Positions 53,418 through 61,599 of a stretch of 64,000 nucleotides of DNA are shown here, in pieces. The number at the start of each line of letters is the position of its first letter. Within the stretch, counting starts at the first letter, position 1. The position numbers and the translations under genes are program-made. Source of the stretch: Candidatus Poribacteria bacterium (lineage in GTDB: Bacteria > Poribacteria > WGA-4E > WGA-3G); NCBI GenBank assembly GCA_012267415.1, contig JAAXGN010000115.1, positions 1-64,000 of the forward strand. The letters are read 5' to 3'. Under the pieces are notes generated by a model that did no database searches, was not told the DNA's origin, and saw only the letters and a program-made list of their open reading frames with translations.

Positions 53418-54791
53418 TCACACCTCCTGTTTATGCTCACGTGCAATTGGCAATTTTACCGTAAATGTCGACCCTTTACCTTCTTCACTCTCTACTTCAA
53501 TGACACCTTGATGCTGTCGTACAATTCTGTCAGAAACTGACAGGCCCAATCCAGTACCTTTCTCCATGATCTGTGTCGTATAAAATGGATCAAAAATCCT
53601 GTCTTGAACAGATGCAGAGATACCGATACCTGTATCAATAACCTTCACAAACACAATCGGTTGTCTTATCAACGGGTCTAAACTCATCTCCCCCGTCTCA
53701 AATCGGAGCGTTCCCCCTTTAGGCATTGCCGTAATTGCGTTCAACGAAAGATTGAGGATGACCTGTTCCAATAGATGCTTGTCACCGTGCAGTCGTGCGA
53801 TCTGTTCCTGAAAGCCTGTCTCAATGTGTATGCCTTTCTCCAAGGCACCGTATTCAAGCAACCCAATTGTTTCATTAACAACTTCGTTAATATTGACAGC
53901 TGTGAGTAAAAGTTCATGCGGTCTCGAAAAATCTAATAGTTTACCTATCGTTGCCTCAATACGTCTAATTGCTTCTTCCATCAAATCGAGGTATTCCTGT
54001 GTCTGTTTTACATTTGCAGGATCCCGTTGTATACGGAGAATACAGTTTAAGAGACCATCAAGAGGATTGTTTATCTCATGTGCAACCCCGGCAGCCAATT
54101 CACCAATAGTTGCCATCTTTTCTGAAAAGATAAGCTGCTGTTCCATCCGCTTTCTATCTGCTTCGCGTTCTCTCGCTGTCTGTGTGATGGTCGTTGCCAA
54201 ATATACAGAAAAGAAAAGTGTACTGGTAAAGACGAAAAGCACACCAAATATATAAACAGGATTCCGCCATAAACCATCGAGTAGAAAGCCCTTTAGAGAG
54301 TAATGGGGTATGATCTCAAAATACTCAAGAAAAATGAGTGAACTGAGGAGAACTGTATTCAACGCCGCTAAGATATAACTGACGCGTTTTGATAGGATTA
54401 TGCTCGCAATAATTAAGTGAAATACGAAATAGAATATAAAAGGATTCTCAACACCACCGCTGAAGTGGATGAGTGCAGTTAATGAAAACAGATCAAGGAT
54501 AATGTGAATACAGGCTTGACGTCTAATTGAACTCAGCCGTTGCTGCTCAGGTGCTTTACGATACATCTGAGGTTCAAAGTTATACAGCACCATCAGTGCA
54601 GCAATGATATATAACGGAATGGGGCGCGAAATTATATCCCCAACTAAATTCGCAATCGTCACAGTGAAAAAAACACCACCGATTGCAATCCAGCGAAGTC
54701 GCACCAACCATCCTATCTGCTTGATTAACTCCAGTTTAAACGGCAGTTCATCATCGACTGCTTTTTCCCGGAACAATTGCGTCTGTTCCAT
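53418..54791 (-). CDS. Membrane sensor histidine kinase
   Basis: Partner kinase of the NtrC-like regulator. The N-terminal half has about five to six membrane segments (LRWIAIGGVFFTVTIANLVG, LYIIAALMVLYNFE, PFIFYFVFHLIIASIIL, ILAALNTVLLSSLIFLEY, PVYIFGVLFVFTSTLFFSVY), with no periplasmic sensor domain. The phospho-acceptor His is in AAGVAHEINNPLDGLLNC (about residue 237). The HATPase_c domain has N (LNLSLNAITAMPKGG), G1 (DTGIGI) and G2 (TGLGLSVSD) boxes. ATG 54791 follows the BMC gene stop by 14 nt; the longer track start would overlap it. It probably senses a membrane-associated signal. Confidence 0.9.
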   Translation of the reverse strand: MEQTQLFREKAVDDELPFKLELIKQIGWLVRLRWIAIGGVFFTVTIANLVGDIISRPIPLYIIAALMVLYNFEPQMYRKAPEQQRLSSIRRQACIHIILDLFSLTALIHFSGGVENPFIFYFVFHLIIASIILSKRVSYILAALNTVLLSSLIFLEYFEIIPHYSLKGFLLDGLWRNPVYIFGVLFVFTSTLFFSVYLATTITQTAREREADRKRMEQQLIFSEKMATIGELAAGVAHEINNPLDGLLNCILRIQRDPANVKQTQEYLDLMEEAIRRIEATIGKLLDFSRPHELLLTAVNINEVVNETIGLLEYGALEKGIHIETGFQEQIARLHGDKHLLEQVILNLSLNAITAMPKGGTLRFETGEMSLDPLIRQPIVFVKVIDTGIGISASVQDRIFDPFYTTQIMEKGTGLGLSVSDRIVRQHQGVIEVESEEGKGSTFTVKLPIAREHKQEV

Positions 54792-54805
54792 TTCAGCCGT
54801 TCTCT

Positions 54806-55093
54806 CTATTTCATGTAGCGAACCTCGCCACAAACCTCTATGGTATCAACGATTGCCATCACAACACCATCAACCGGTTTGTTGCTGGTTACATGTGTCT
54901 GACGCGCTGAACTACCAGTCGCAACCAACACGATCTCACCTATACCCGCACCAACAGCATCCACTGCAACTGTGTATTTGCGATCTAATTCACCATCTAA
55001 ATTTACATCTTGGACAATCAGTAGTTTACTACCAACAAGCTTCTCATCCTTTTGTGTTGCTACGACTGTCCCAGTAACCTTTCCAAGTGTCAT
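54806..55093 (-). CDS. EutN/CcmL-family bacterial microcompartment vertex protein
   Basis: A pentameric BMC-P protein that caps the vertices of proteinaceous microcompartments. MTLGKVTGTVVATQKDEKLV, GSKLLIVQDVN, YTVAVDAVGAGIGEIVLVAT and GSSAR are diagnostic of EutN/CcmL. 95 aa, typical. AAGGT-like sequence precedes the ATG. No BMC-H shell protein or encapsulated enzyme lies within the window; instead the gene is first in an apparent operon with a histidine kinase and a response regulator, a neighbourhood I would not expect for a shell gene. Confidence 0.9.
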   Translation of the reverse strand: MTLGKVTGTVVATQKDEKLVGSKLLIVQDVNLDGELDRKYTVAVDAVGAGIGEIVLVATGSSARQTHVTSNKPVDGVVMAIVDTIEVCGEVRYMK

Positions 55094-55141
55094 TCAAAAA
55101 CCTTTACCTTTTGTCTATCATTTTACTTTTATACGGATACT

Positions 55142-55284
55142 TATACCATTTCTAATTGATAATACTTGTTTATTAATGCAGAATACCAAACGCGTATTCT
55201 GCCACAATCTGCCAGATTGTGTCGTCCTCCATTTCAGTTCCCGAAAGTCGGTAATAATGGAAAATCTAATAGAAATGGTATTAT
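55142..55284. mobile_element. MITE-like element, family D
   Basis: Inverted ends (TATACCATTTCTAATT; TAATAGAAATGGTATTATA) enclose GCAGAATACCAAACGCGTAT-TCTGC, a hairpin of 25 nt, followed by ACAATCTGCCAGATTGTGTC. The 25-nt hairpin recurs exactly at 57867-57891 within a different shell. No coding capacity. Confidence 0.6.
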
Positions 55285-55364
55285 AACGTCAAATTGACAA
55301 ATTACATACATCATGATAAACTATTCAATTGAAGAAAGTCAAGTATAAAAGATGGAGCAGATGA

Positions 55365-56471
55365 TTGAAACAGAATCGTGCAGATGTAGCAGTTATCGGT
55401 GGCGGTATAATAGGATGTGCAATTGCATATCAACTCTCAAAAAGGCATGTTGATGTAATCTTAATTGAAAAAGCAGCACGAGTCGGTACAGAAGCATCCT
55501 GGGCTGGGGCTGGTATACTCACATCTCACGCATCAACGCATGAACCTTATCCTATGTTATGTCGAGAAAGTCTTGCATTGTATCCATCACTGTCTGCGGA
55601 ACTAAAGTCAGAAACGAATATTGACATAGAATTCATTCGCTCCGGTACACTCTCAGTCTTTTTTGACGAAACTGAAGCAGCAGGTCTGATTGGATTAGCA
55701 GAACGGAGAGTTAACCGGGGTTTCTCTGCGGAAGTTCTTACTTCAAAACAAGCACGGGAGTTAGAACCTGCTATTTCAGAATCAATTGTAGGTGCTGTGC
55801 TGTTCCCAGAAGATGGACATGTTCGCAATCCAAAAATGGTCACTGCATTAGCAAGTGCTGCAGCCAAACACGATGCGAAATTCGTGTTAGGAAATCCCGT
55901 CACTGGATTCGTCAGAGAAAATGGAAAAGTTGTAGCAACGATTGTCAACGGTGATATGATACATGCCGATACATTCGTCATCGCTGCAGGATGTTGGACA
56001 GGTAACCTGACATCTCAGCTTGACCTACACATGTCAGTCTTGCCAGTCAAGGGACAAATTGTTCTTCTTGAAACGATACCGCCACTATTTCAACACACAA
56101 TAGATGGCCTCGGTATTTATATCGTACCACGCACAGATGGTAAGATACTACTCGGCGCGACAGTAGAATACGTCGGTTACGATAAAACGACTACGGTTGA
56201 TGGTGTCAAACAGATGATTGATGCCGCTGTATTGATCGCACCTGAACTGACAGATAGTGCTTTTGTACAGACTTGGTCTGGGTTACGTCCATATTACAAA
56301 AAAGGTCCATGTCTCGGTTATCTACCCGGACATGAAAACGTTATCATTGCAACGGGACATTTTAAAAACGGTATCTTGCTTGCACCGATAACAGGAAAAC
56401 TTATCACTGAATTGATTACGACAGGAGAAACTTCAATTTCATTACGTCCTTTCACGCCAGTTTGTGATTAG
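55365..56471 (+). CDS. thiO: Glycine oxidase-like FAD-dependent amino acid oxidase
   Basis: A DAO-family flavoenzyme, most like ThiO, which oxidises glycine to dehydroglycine for thiazole synthesis in thiamine biosynthesis. The FAD loop DVAVIGGGIIGCAIAYQL is at the N-terminus, followed by EASWAGAGIL, PEDGHVRNPKMVTALASAA, VKGQIVLLE, YIVPRTDGKILLGATVE and the C-terminal HFKNGILLAPITGKLITELI. 368 aa, normal. The start is TTG at 55365 with GGAG upstream; no ATG in frame fits the conserved N-terminus. No other thiamine gene is in the window, so sarcosine or another amine could also be the substrate. A small membrane protein gene follows after 22 nt. Confidence 0.85.
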   Translation: MKQNRADVAVIGGGIIGCAIAYQLSKRHVDVILIEKAARVGTEASWAGAGILTSHASTHEPYPMLCRESLALYPSLSAELKSETNIDIEFIRSGTLSVFFDETEAAGLIGLAERRVNRGFSAEVLTSKQARELEPAISESIVGAVLFPEDGHVRNPKMVTALASAAAKHDAKFVLGNPVTGFVRENGKVVATIVNGDMIHADTFVIAAGCWTGNLTSQLDLHMSVLPVKGQIVLLETIPPLFQHTIDGLGIYIVPRTDGKILLGATVEYVGYDKTTTVDGVKQMIDAAVLIAPELTDSAFVQTWSGLRPYYKKGPCLGYLPGHENVIIATGHFKNGILLAPITGKLITELITTGETSISLRPFTPVCD

Positions 56472-56493
56472 GACATTATATTAAAAGGAGAAA

Positions 56494-56685
56494 ATGATGG
56501 GACCAGGAATAGGCGGATTAGCCACATTTATGTTTCTGATTGGTATTGTTACATCAATTTTATGGTTAGTCATCGGTTGGCGAGCAATGCGTGCACATGA
56601 AAAGATCGCAGATTATATTGAAGTGATGGTACGCAGACAGCTGAATCAACGCGAGACGCAGTCCAATGTTTCAACGGATGATTAG
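56494..56685 (+). CDS. Small single-pass membrane protein
   Basis: A 63-aa protein with one hydrophobic helix (GLATFMFLIGIVTSILWLVI) and a charged, helical C-terminal tail (RAMRAHEKIADYIEVMVRRQ). It is preceded by a strong AAAAGGAG site and lies 22 nt after thiO and about 40 nt before a Gfo/Idh/MocA gene, so it is probably in one operon with them. The family is unknown to me. Strong translation signals and position argue it is a real gene. Confidence 0.65.
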   Translation: MMGPGIGGLATFMFLIGIVTSILWLVIGWRAMRAHEKIADYIEVMVRRQLNQRETQSNVSTDD

Positions 56686-56727
56686 CAGGTTCAGGAAGAA
56701 GAAAACACTTATTTGGAGTATTATATA

Positions 56728-57747
56728 ATGGATAAAATTAGAGTTGCTTTTATCGGATGTGGTTCAATGTCATCTATTTTACAACAGTGTATACCACATA
56801 TCCCTGAGTTTGAATTTATCGCCACATGCGATCTTGTAGAAGAAAAAGCAAAGGCAAACGCTCGAAAATTCGGGGCACTACGTCATTACACCGACTACAA
56901 TGAGATGTTCAAGAATGAAGACCTTAATGCCGTTGCCGTTGTCGGTAGACCAGAAGATAAACTACATCGTGACATCGGCATTGCGTGTTTAAAGAACGGA
57001 TACCATATTTATACCGAGAAACCACCAGCAACCACTTCAGAAGGAGCAAAAATGTTGGTCGATGCGTCTGCTGAAACTGGGAAGACAGGTATGGTCGGAA
57101 CAATGTGGCGGCATGCACCCGCACATCAGATTGCAAAACGTCTTATTGACGAAGACGAATTCGGTACAGCTTGTCAATATCATACACGTTACCTTGCCCC
57201 GGGACCACGCGTCAATCAAGCAGGATCACCTTTTGCATGGCATTTCATGCTGGATCAAGTCATTCATCCAACAGATTGTATGCGATTCTTTATGGGACAG
57301 GTCAGTGAAGTCTATGCGACAGGTGAAGTTGACCCACCTACGGGTTCTGTATCCATGTCAGTAAATCTACGTTACGAAAGTGGTGGGATTGGCACAATGA
57401 CACTCGGTACCGGTCCTGTCTTGGAAGCGATGGTATTTATTAAGGGGACAAATAATCAAGCACTTCAAGTGTTTGAAACACGAAAGTTACGTCGTTACCG
57501 TGTGCCAACATGGCTTGGTCACGGCGGCGGATATGCAGATACACCCACTGAAGAATGGAATCTCAACACAGCATATCACGGTATCAATAGACCCGGTTAC
57601 CTTGAAGAGATGCGACATTGGGCAGCATCATTACAGGCAGGAACACAACCGCATTCAAGTCTTGAAGATGCATATCAAAACATGCGCGTTTTAGAAGCAA
57701 TAAGCCAGAGTATACTCAGTCGTGAAGTGATTCAAATTCCAGCTTAG
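56728..57747 (+). CDS. Gfo/Idh/MocA family NAD(P)-dependent oxidoreductase
   Basis: A Rossmann-fold dehydrogenase of sugars or cyclitols. The nucleotide loop RVAFIGCGSMSSILQQCI has the expected GxGxx, and the catalytic-site motif is YHIYTEKPPATTSEGAKMLV with intact EKP. The C-terminal domain has LDQVIHPTDCMRFFMGQVSE with His-x-x-Asp, and RHWAASLQAG-like segment near the end. ATG 56728 (MDKIRVAFIG) is preferred over the track start at 56713, with GGAG upstream. 339 aa, normal. The substrate is unknown; it may belong to the thiO operon. Confidence 0.9.
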   Translation: MDKIRVAFIGCGSMSSILQQCIPHIPEFEFIATCDLVEEKAKANARKFGALRHYTDYNEMFKNEDLNAVAVVGRPEDKLHRDIGIACLKNGYHIYTEKPPATTSEGAKMLVDASAETGKTGMVGTMWRHAPAHQIAKRLIDEDEFGTACQYHTRYLAPGPRVNQAGSPFAWHFMLDQVIHPTDCMRFFMGQVSEVYATGEVDPPTGSVSMSVNLRYESGGIGTMTLGTGPVLEAMVFIKGTNNQALQVFETRKLRRYRVPTWLGHGGGYADTPTEEWNLNTAYHGINRPGYLEEMRHWAASLQAGTQPHSSLEDAYQNMRVLEAISQSILSREVIQIPA

Positions 57748-57796
57748 TTTGTTAATGTATTTCGTCCATTATATTTCTATAAACATTGCGTCCCTA

Positions 57797-58007
57797 ATGA
57801 AGATTAAGAAATTAATAGGGTGAAACCGATTTTTCCCAGGCCGGTAGGTGCGATTTCCTAATCAATGCAGAATACCAAACGCGTATTCTGCCGGGTTTAT
57901 CCCAACCCTTTCGTTGAAGGTTTCCTCGTAGGATCCGGTGCGATTAGGAAATCGCACCTACCGGCCTGGTGAAATCAAAATTACCTGACTATTTATTTAA
58001 TCTTCAT
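57797..58007. mobile_element. MITE-like element, family C copy 2, with nested hairpins
   Basis: The ends ATGAAGATTAAGAAATTAAT and TATTTATTTAATCTTCAT match the family C shell at 22619-22766; the last 30 nt differ by one base. The core is different: GTAGGTGCGATTTCCTAATC (57844) is cut short and joined to the 25-nt GCAGAATAC hairpin (57867-57891), and a full inverted hairpin of the GCGATTAGGAAATCGC type ends the core at 57961. It fills the 302-nt gap before the methyltransferase gene. Confidence 0.7.
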
Positions 58008-58049
58008 ACGAGACTAAAGAGAGTATAAATAAGGAATAAAACCAAAGAC

Positions 58050-59060
58050 ATGAAATTAGAAAAGATGCGAATCATCGATTTAAAGAAAGAACTAAAAAGA
58101 CTTGGTTTAAAAGGATATTCATCTTTAAACAAAGCACACTTGATTCAGTATCTATCAACTGGAATTCATCCACTTAAAACCGATACCGAATCGCAGACTT
58201 TGCAAGAGAATGAAATACAGGATTCCCCAATTGAAGGTTCAACGTATTCACAAACCATACTATCAGGAAAAGAGGAAAATCTACCCGTAAATCAGATTGT
58301 CAAAGGTGATTGTCTAACGGTCCTACCAACATTACCAGATGGGATCATTGACTGCTGCATTACCGATCCACCTTTCAATATGTCAAAAACGAAGGGTTTA
58401 GGATGGGCTTTTAGTTCACATGTAACAATGCAAGAACAGTGGGACATCTTTTCTAAGGATGACTATTTTCAGTTCACGGTCGATTGGATTAGAGAAGTTA
58501 TTAGAGTACTAAAGACCAACGGAAATCTATTCATCTTTGGTTCATACCACTGTATCTTTACAATTGGTTTTATTCTTCAGAACCTTTTTGATAGACGGAT
58601 TATCTCTCAGATTGTCTGGTATAAACCGAATGCTCAACCGAATATTACTTGTCGCATGTTCACAGAATCCACCGAGTTCATCATTTGGGCAGTAAACAAC
58701 GAAAGCAAAAAGGCGAAAAATTGGACTTTTAATTATGAGGTGATGAAGGAGATGAACAGTGGTAAGCAGATGCGTAATATGTGGGAAATACCCCTTACAC
58801 CGCGATCAGAACGTAAGCACGGTAAACATCCATCGCAGAAACCACTTTCAGTCGTCAGTCGAATCTTACTTGCAGGAACAAATGAGAACGATCTGATTCT
58901 TGACCCATTTTCAGGAACTGCAACAACAGCAGTCGTCGCGGAACAGCATAACCGAAAATGGATAATGATTGAAAAAAATGAATCATACAATCAAATTGCT
59001 CAAATGCGTATTGATGAGTTATCAAGTCGGTTATTTGAGAAGGATGAAGATAACAATTGA
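58050..59060 (+). CDS. Beta-class DNA methyltransferase with N-terminal SAP-like domain
   Basis: A DNA N4-cytosine or N6-adenine methyltransferase. The first 45 residues (MRIIDLKKELKRLGLKGYSS, LNKAHLIQYLSTG) resemble a SAP/Rho-N DNA-binding module. The methylase has motif IV DPPFNMSKTKGLGW near residue 106 before motif I (LILDPFSGTATTAVVAEQHN, near 285), the beta-class order. DPPF favours adenine N6. The target-recognition region lies between (TCRMFTESTEFIIWAVNNES). 336 aa. Six nt downstream lies a frameshifted MutH-like nuclease gene, so this was a type II restriction pair, and the methylase may now be an orphan. The MITE-like element just upstream may carry its promoter. Confidence 0.88.
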   Translation: MKLEKMRIIDLKKELKRLGLKGYSSLNKAHLIQYLSTGIHPLKTDTESQTLQENEIQDSPIEGSTYSQTILSGKEENLPVNQIVKGDCLTVLPTLPDGIIDCCITDPPFNMSKTKGLGWAFSSHVTMQEQWDIFSKDDYFQFTVDWIREVIRVLKTNGNLFIFGSYHCIFTIGFILQNLFDRRIISQIVWYKPNAQPNITCRMFTESTEFIIWAVNNESKKAKNWTFNYEVMKEMNSGKQMRNMWEIPLTPRSERKHGKHPSQKPLSVVSRILLAGTNENDLILDPFSGTATTAVVAEQHNRKWIMIEKNESYNQIAQMRIDELSSRLFEKDEDNN

Positions 59061-59066
59061 TAGGAA

Positions 59067-59698
59067 GTGAAACATTTGGAAAGACAAGAAGGGATTAGTG
59101 AATTAACTAAAATTATTGGTCAGGATCTTTGCGTACTTGCTGAAAAATATGAAATACCAATATTTAAAGAGGTGGTGGAAAGAATAAAGGTTGGGCAGGA
59201 CAGGTTATTGAAAGTCATATTGGCTTACCAATTAATTCCTTGCAACAACCTAATGCGGGTTCTTGGGAGTTAAAGTTGATTTCCTTAAGATACCTAAAAA
59301 ATGGGAAATTGACATTCAAAGAGACAATGCAAGTAACAATGATCAGAGCTGATGATATTTTGATAACAGAATTTGCTGAAAGTCACTTGCTGGCTAAGTT
59401 AGAAAGGTTGGTAGTTGGAGCCAGGATTTGGGAAAGCAAACAGGAAGAACGGTCTATTTTTCATTGTGTGTCCGCTTTTGACTTGGATGATCAAGATATG
59501 TATGATCAAGTTAAGGAAGATTATGAATTGGTTAGAAATACAATCAAAACTAAAGGATTTTCTGCACTCAGTGGTAGATTAGGTGTATATATTCAACCAA
59601 GAACAAAGGGACGAGGACATGGTTCTAAGACAAGAGCATTCTATGCCAAAAAGCCTTTCTTAAAATTGATCTTTCCAGAAATATATTATAAACAATGA
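59067..59698 (+). pseudogene. MutH/Sau3AI-like restriction endonuclease, frameshifted
   Basis: Two overlapping ORFs (59067-59273 and 59240-59698) are halves of one gene. Frame 1 reads from GTG 59067 (MKHLERQEGISELTKIIGQD) to FKEVVERIK near 59190; after the shift the other frame gives GWAGQVIESHIGLPINSLQQ and AGSWELKLISLRYLKNGKLT, then FKETMQVTMIRADDI to the stop. The G-W-x-G...E...ELK...G....KET pattern is that of MutH/Sau3AI-type nucleases. The catalytic Asp before ELK appears as Asn (PNAGSWELK). Intact length would be about 210 aa. It follows the methyltransferase by 6 nt as its probable restriction partner. The shift near AAAGGTTGGG may be real or a sequencing error. Confidence 0.65.
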
Positions 59699-59859
59699 GA
59701 TACTTATTAGAAAGAACTAATGCTCTGTCAAGTCTTCTTTCAAAAGCACACGATGTTTACCTAAATTGATGACATCTGAACCAGGATTTACAGGATTATA
59801 GGATTTTCAGGATAAAAGGTCTTTGGAGCATGATTAGATGCTTTAGGTGGATTTTTGGA

Positions 59860-60072
59860 TTATTGGGTTAAGAGGGGAAATTGTAGAAGCGTGGGTAAAA
59901 CACGATTCTCCTGTTCATATAATTCAGCAACAGAACAAAATGCATCAATGGCATTAACTATTGCGTCATCTAACGTATCGCATTCAGTTATTAATTCAGG
60001 TAATTGCTCACACGTAATCGTGAACCCTCCCTCTGGCTGTTTTTCAAGTATAAGGGTTAACCTGTGTTTCAT
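59860..60072 (-). CDS. HicB-like antitoxin family protein
   Basis: MKHRLTLILEKQPEGGFTIT and CEQLPELITECDTLDDAIVN are characteristic of the HicB partial RNase H fold, and AIDAFCSVAELYEQ continues the helix. 70 aa, typical of the short, HTH-less group. GGGGAG precedes the ATG and an extended -10 (TGATATAAT) lies about 70 nt upstream on the minus strand. No HicA toxin is visible on either side, so it is either solitary or the partner has been lost. Confidence 0.78.
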   Translation of the reverse strand: MKHRLTLILEKQPEGGFTITCEQLPELITECDTLDDAIVNAIDAFCSVAELYEQENRVLPTLLQFPLLTQ

Positions 60073-60256
60073 GATATCTCCCCTGTGTGGTAATTGGTAG
60101 GTAATTTTTACAATTTGTGCAAATTATCATACTACAGTATACATTATATCATAAAAAGTTAATAAGAATGAGATAATTTTCAAAAAATCAATAAACGTAA
60201 GGTGTTGGTTGGAAGAATTCGGTGCAATATTTGACTGGACAGTCCACTAAAGAATG

Positions 60257-60285
60257 TTGTAAAATGCGTTTAGTCAATGTATACT
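60257..60285 (+). promoter_or_regulatory. Promoter candidate for the second PhyH gene
   Basis: TTGTAA and TATACT are separated by 17 nt, about 45 nt upstream of the ATG at 60329. Confidence 0.45.
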
Positions 60286-60328
60286 CAAATACTTCATTAA
60301 ATATGCAAACGTTAAGGCAAGAAAACAC

Positions 60329-61375
60329 ATGGAAAAACTAAAAGAACTACACATCTCAAACGACGCAATGAATGATCCTGAGGAGCTCCGCACAAGGATG
60401 GCAGAATCAGGCTACCTCTTCTTCAAGAAACTGCAGGATCCAGATAAACTCTGGGAATTGCGACGAGAAATGCTAACAACAATGCAAAAGGGTGGTTGGC
60501 TCGTAGCAGATACTGACCCAATGGACGGCATCGCTGATATATCTACACAATGCACCGAAGGTGACCCCGAATATACCGATGTATACCACGAAGTATATAA
60601 GTTAGAAACATTCCACCACTCAGGACATTGGCACGAAGTCGTCAATATGGTAGAAAAGATTATTGGCAAAGAAGTGCTACCCCATCCACAAAAAATCGCG
60701 CGTCTATGGTATCCGAAATATACTGAACATACAACACCGATACATCAAGACTTCGTACACTTTCAAGGAAACTTCCAGACCTATACATGCTGGGCACCCG
60801 TTGGTGATTGTCCAATAGAGTTGGGTGGATTAGCGGTTCTCCCCGGTTCCCATAAGATCAATGAAGTCATGGAACATCACTTCTCGCTTGGGGCAGGAGG
60901 TCTTTGTGTCAACACAGACGAGTTATCAGGTGAATGGCATACGACAAACTATGAAATAGGGGATACGCTGATATTCCCCGCATTAACTATCCATAAAGCA
61001 TTACCTAATTTGACCGAAGATAGACTCCGAGTTTCATTAGATAACCGTTACCAAGCCATTGATGATCCAATTGCTGAACACATGCTTGAACCGCATCTCA
61101 ACATATTCAACTCACTACAATGGGAGGATGTCTATCAAAATTGGGAATCCGATGAACTAAAATATTATTGGGAAGACTTTGACTTAACAGTAATTCCAAA
61201 AGATTTTAGCTATACAATGAAAGGATTTGAGGAAGCATTGGAACTGGCAAAAGATGGTGATGATCGTGCTGTATATCAGTTAAAACGTATCATAAAACGC
61301 GACCCAACAGCAGACATGGCAATACAGGCTACAAAAGTTCTGCAGGATGTGAGTATTGAAAGTACAGTCAATTAA
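60329..61375 (+). CDS. Phytanoyl-CoA dioxygenase family protein
   Basis: A second Fe(II)/2-oxoglutarate oxygenase, only distantly similar to the one at 24079. The iron ligands are HQD in TPIHQDFVHFQGNFQTYTCW and a distal His in ALTIHKALPNLTEDRLRVSL, with Arg nearby for 2-oxoglutarate. The N-terminal GYLFFKKLQDPDKLWELRRE is typical. At 348 aa it is longer than the other, with a C-terminal helical extension that looks like a HEAT-type unit (ALELAKDGDDRAVYQLKRII). It has its own promoter candidate and no operon partner; the substrate is unknown. Confidence 0.88.
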   Translation: MEKLKELHISNDAMNDPEELRTRMAESGYLFFKKLQDPDKLWELRREMLTTMQKGGWLVADTDPMDGIADISTQCTEGDPEYTDVYHEVYKLETFHHSGHWHEVVNMVEKIIGKEVLPHPQKIARLWYPKYTEHTTPIHQDFVHFQGNFQTYTCWAPVGDCPIELGGLAVLPGSHKINEVMEHHFSLGAGGLCVNTDELSGEWHTTNYEIGDTLIFPALTIHKALPNLTEDRLRVSLDNRYQAIDDPIAEHMLEPHLNIFNSLQWEDVYQNWESDELKYYWEDFDLTVIPKDFSYTMKGFEEALELAKDGDDRAVYQLKRIIKRDPTADMAIQATKVLQDVSIESTVN

Positions 61376-61599
61376 TCAACTTTATTTTCATTTTCGTCAA
61401 TTTCATGTTATAATACATGTATAGAATAAGAAAGGGATACTGAAAGAAAATAGATGACAAATAGACAGAATAAGAATATCTGGTGCTAAGTTAAATTCGA
61501 CAGAAAGATCATTTTATCATGATTTTCCAACCGTTATTTTACGTAGCATCAGATTTCTGTTTTAAACAAACATAACCTACACATAAATGAGGACAATAA

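Noticed and set aside
54604-55077. 157-aa plus-strand ORF opposite the kinase and BMC genes
   Set aside because: It is antisense to EutN/CcmL and kinase sequence, both of which are strongly recognisable.
59770-59820. A possible repeat with ACAGGATTATAGGATTTTCAGGAT
   Set aside because: It resembles common dispersed repeats of other genomes, but no second copy was found in this window, so I could not support it.
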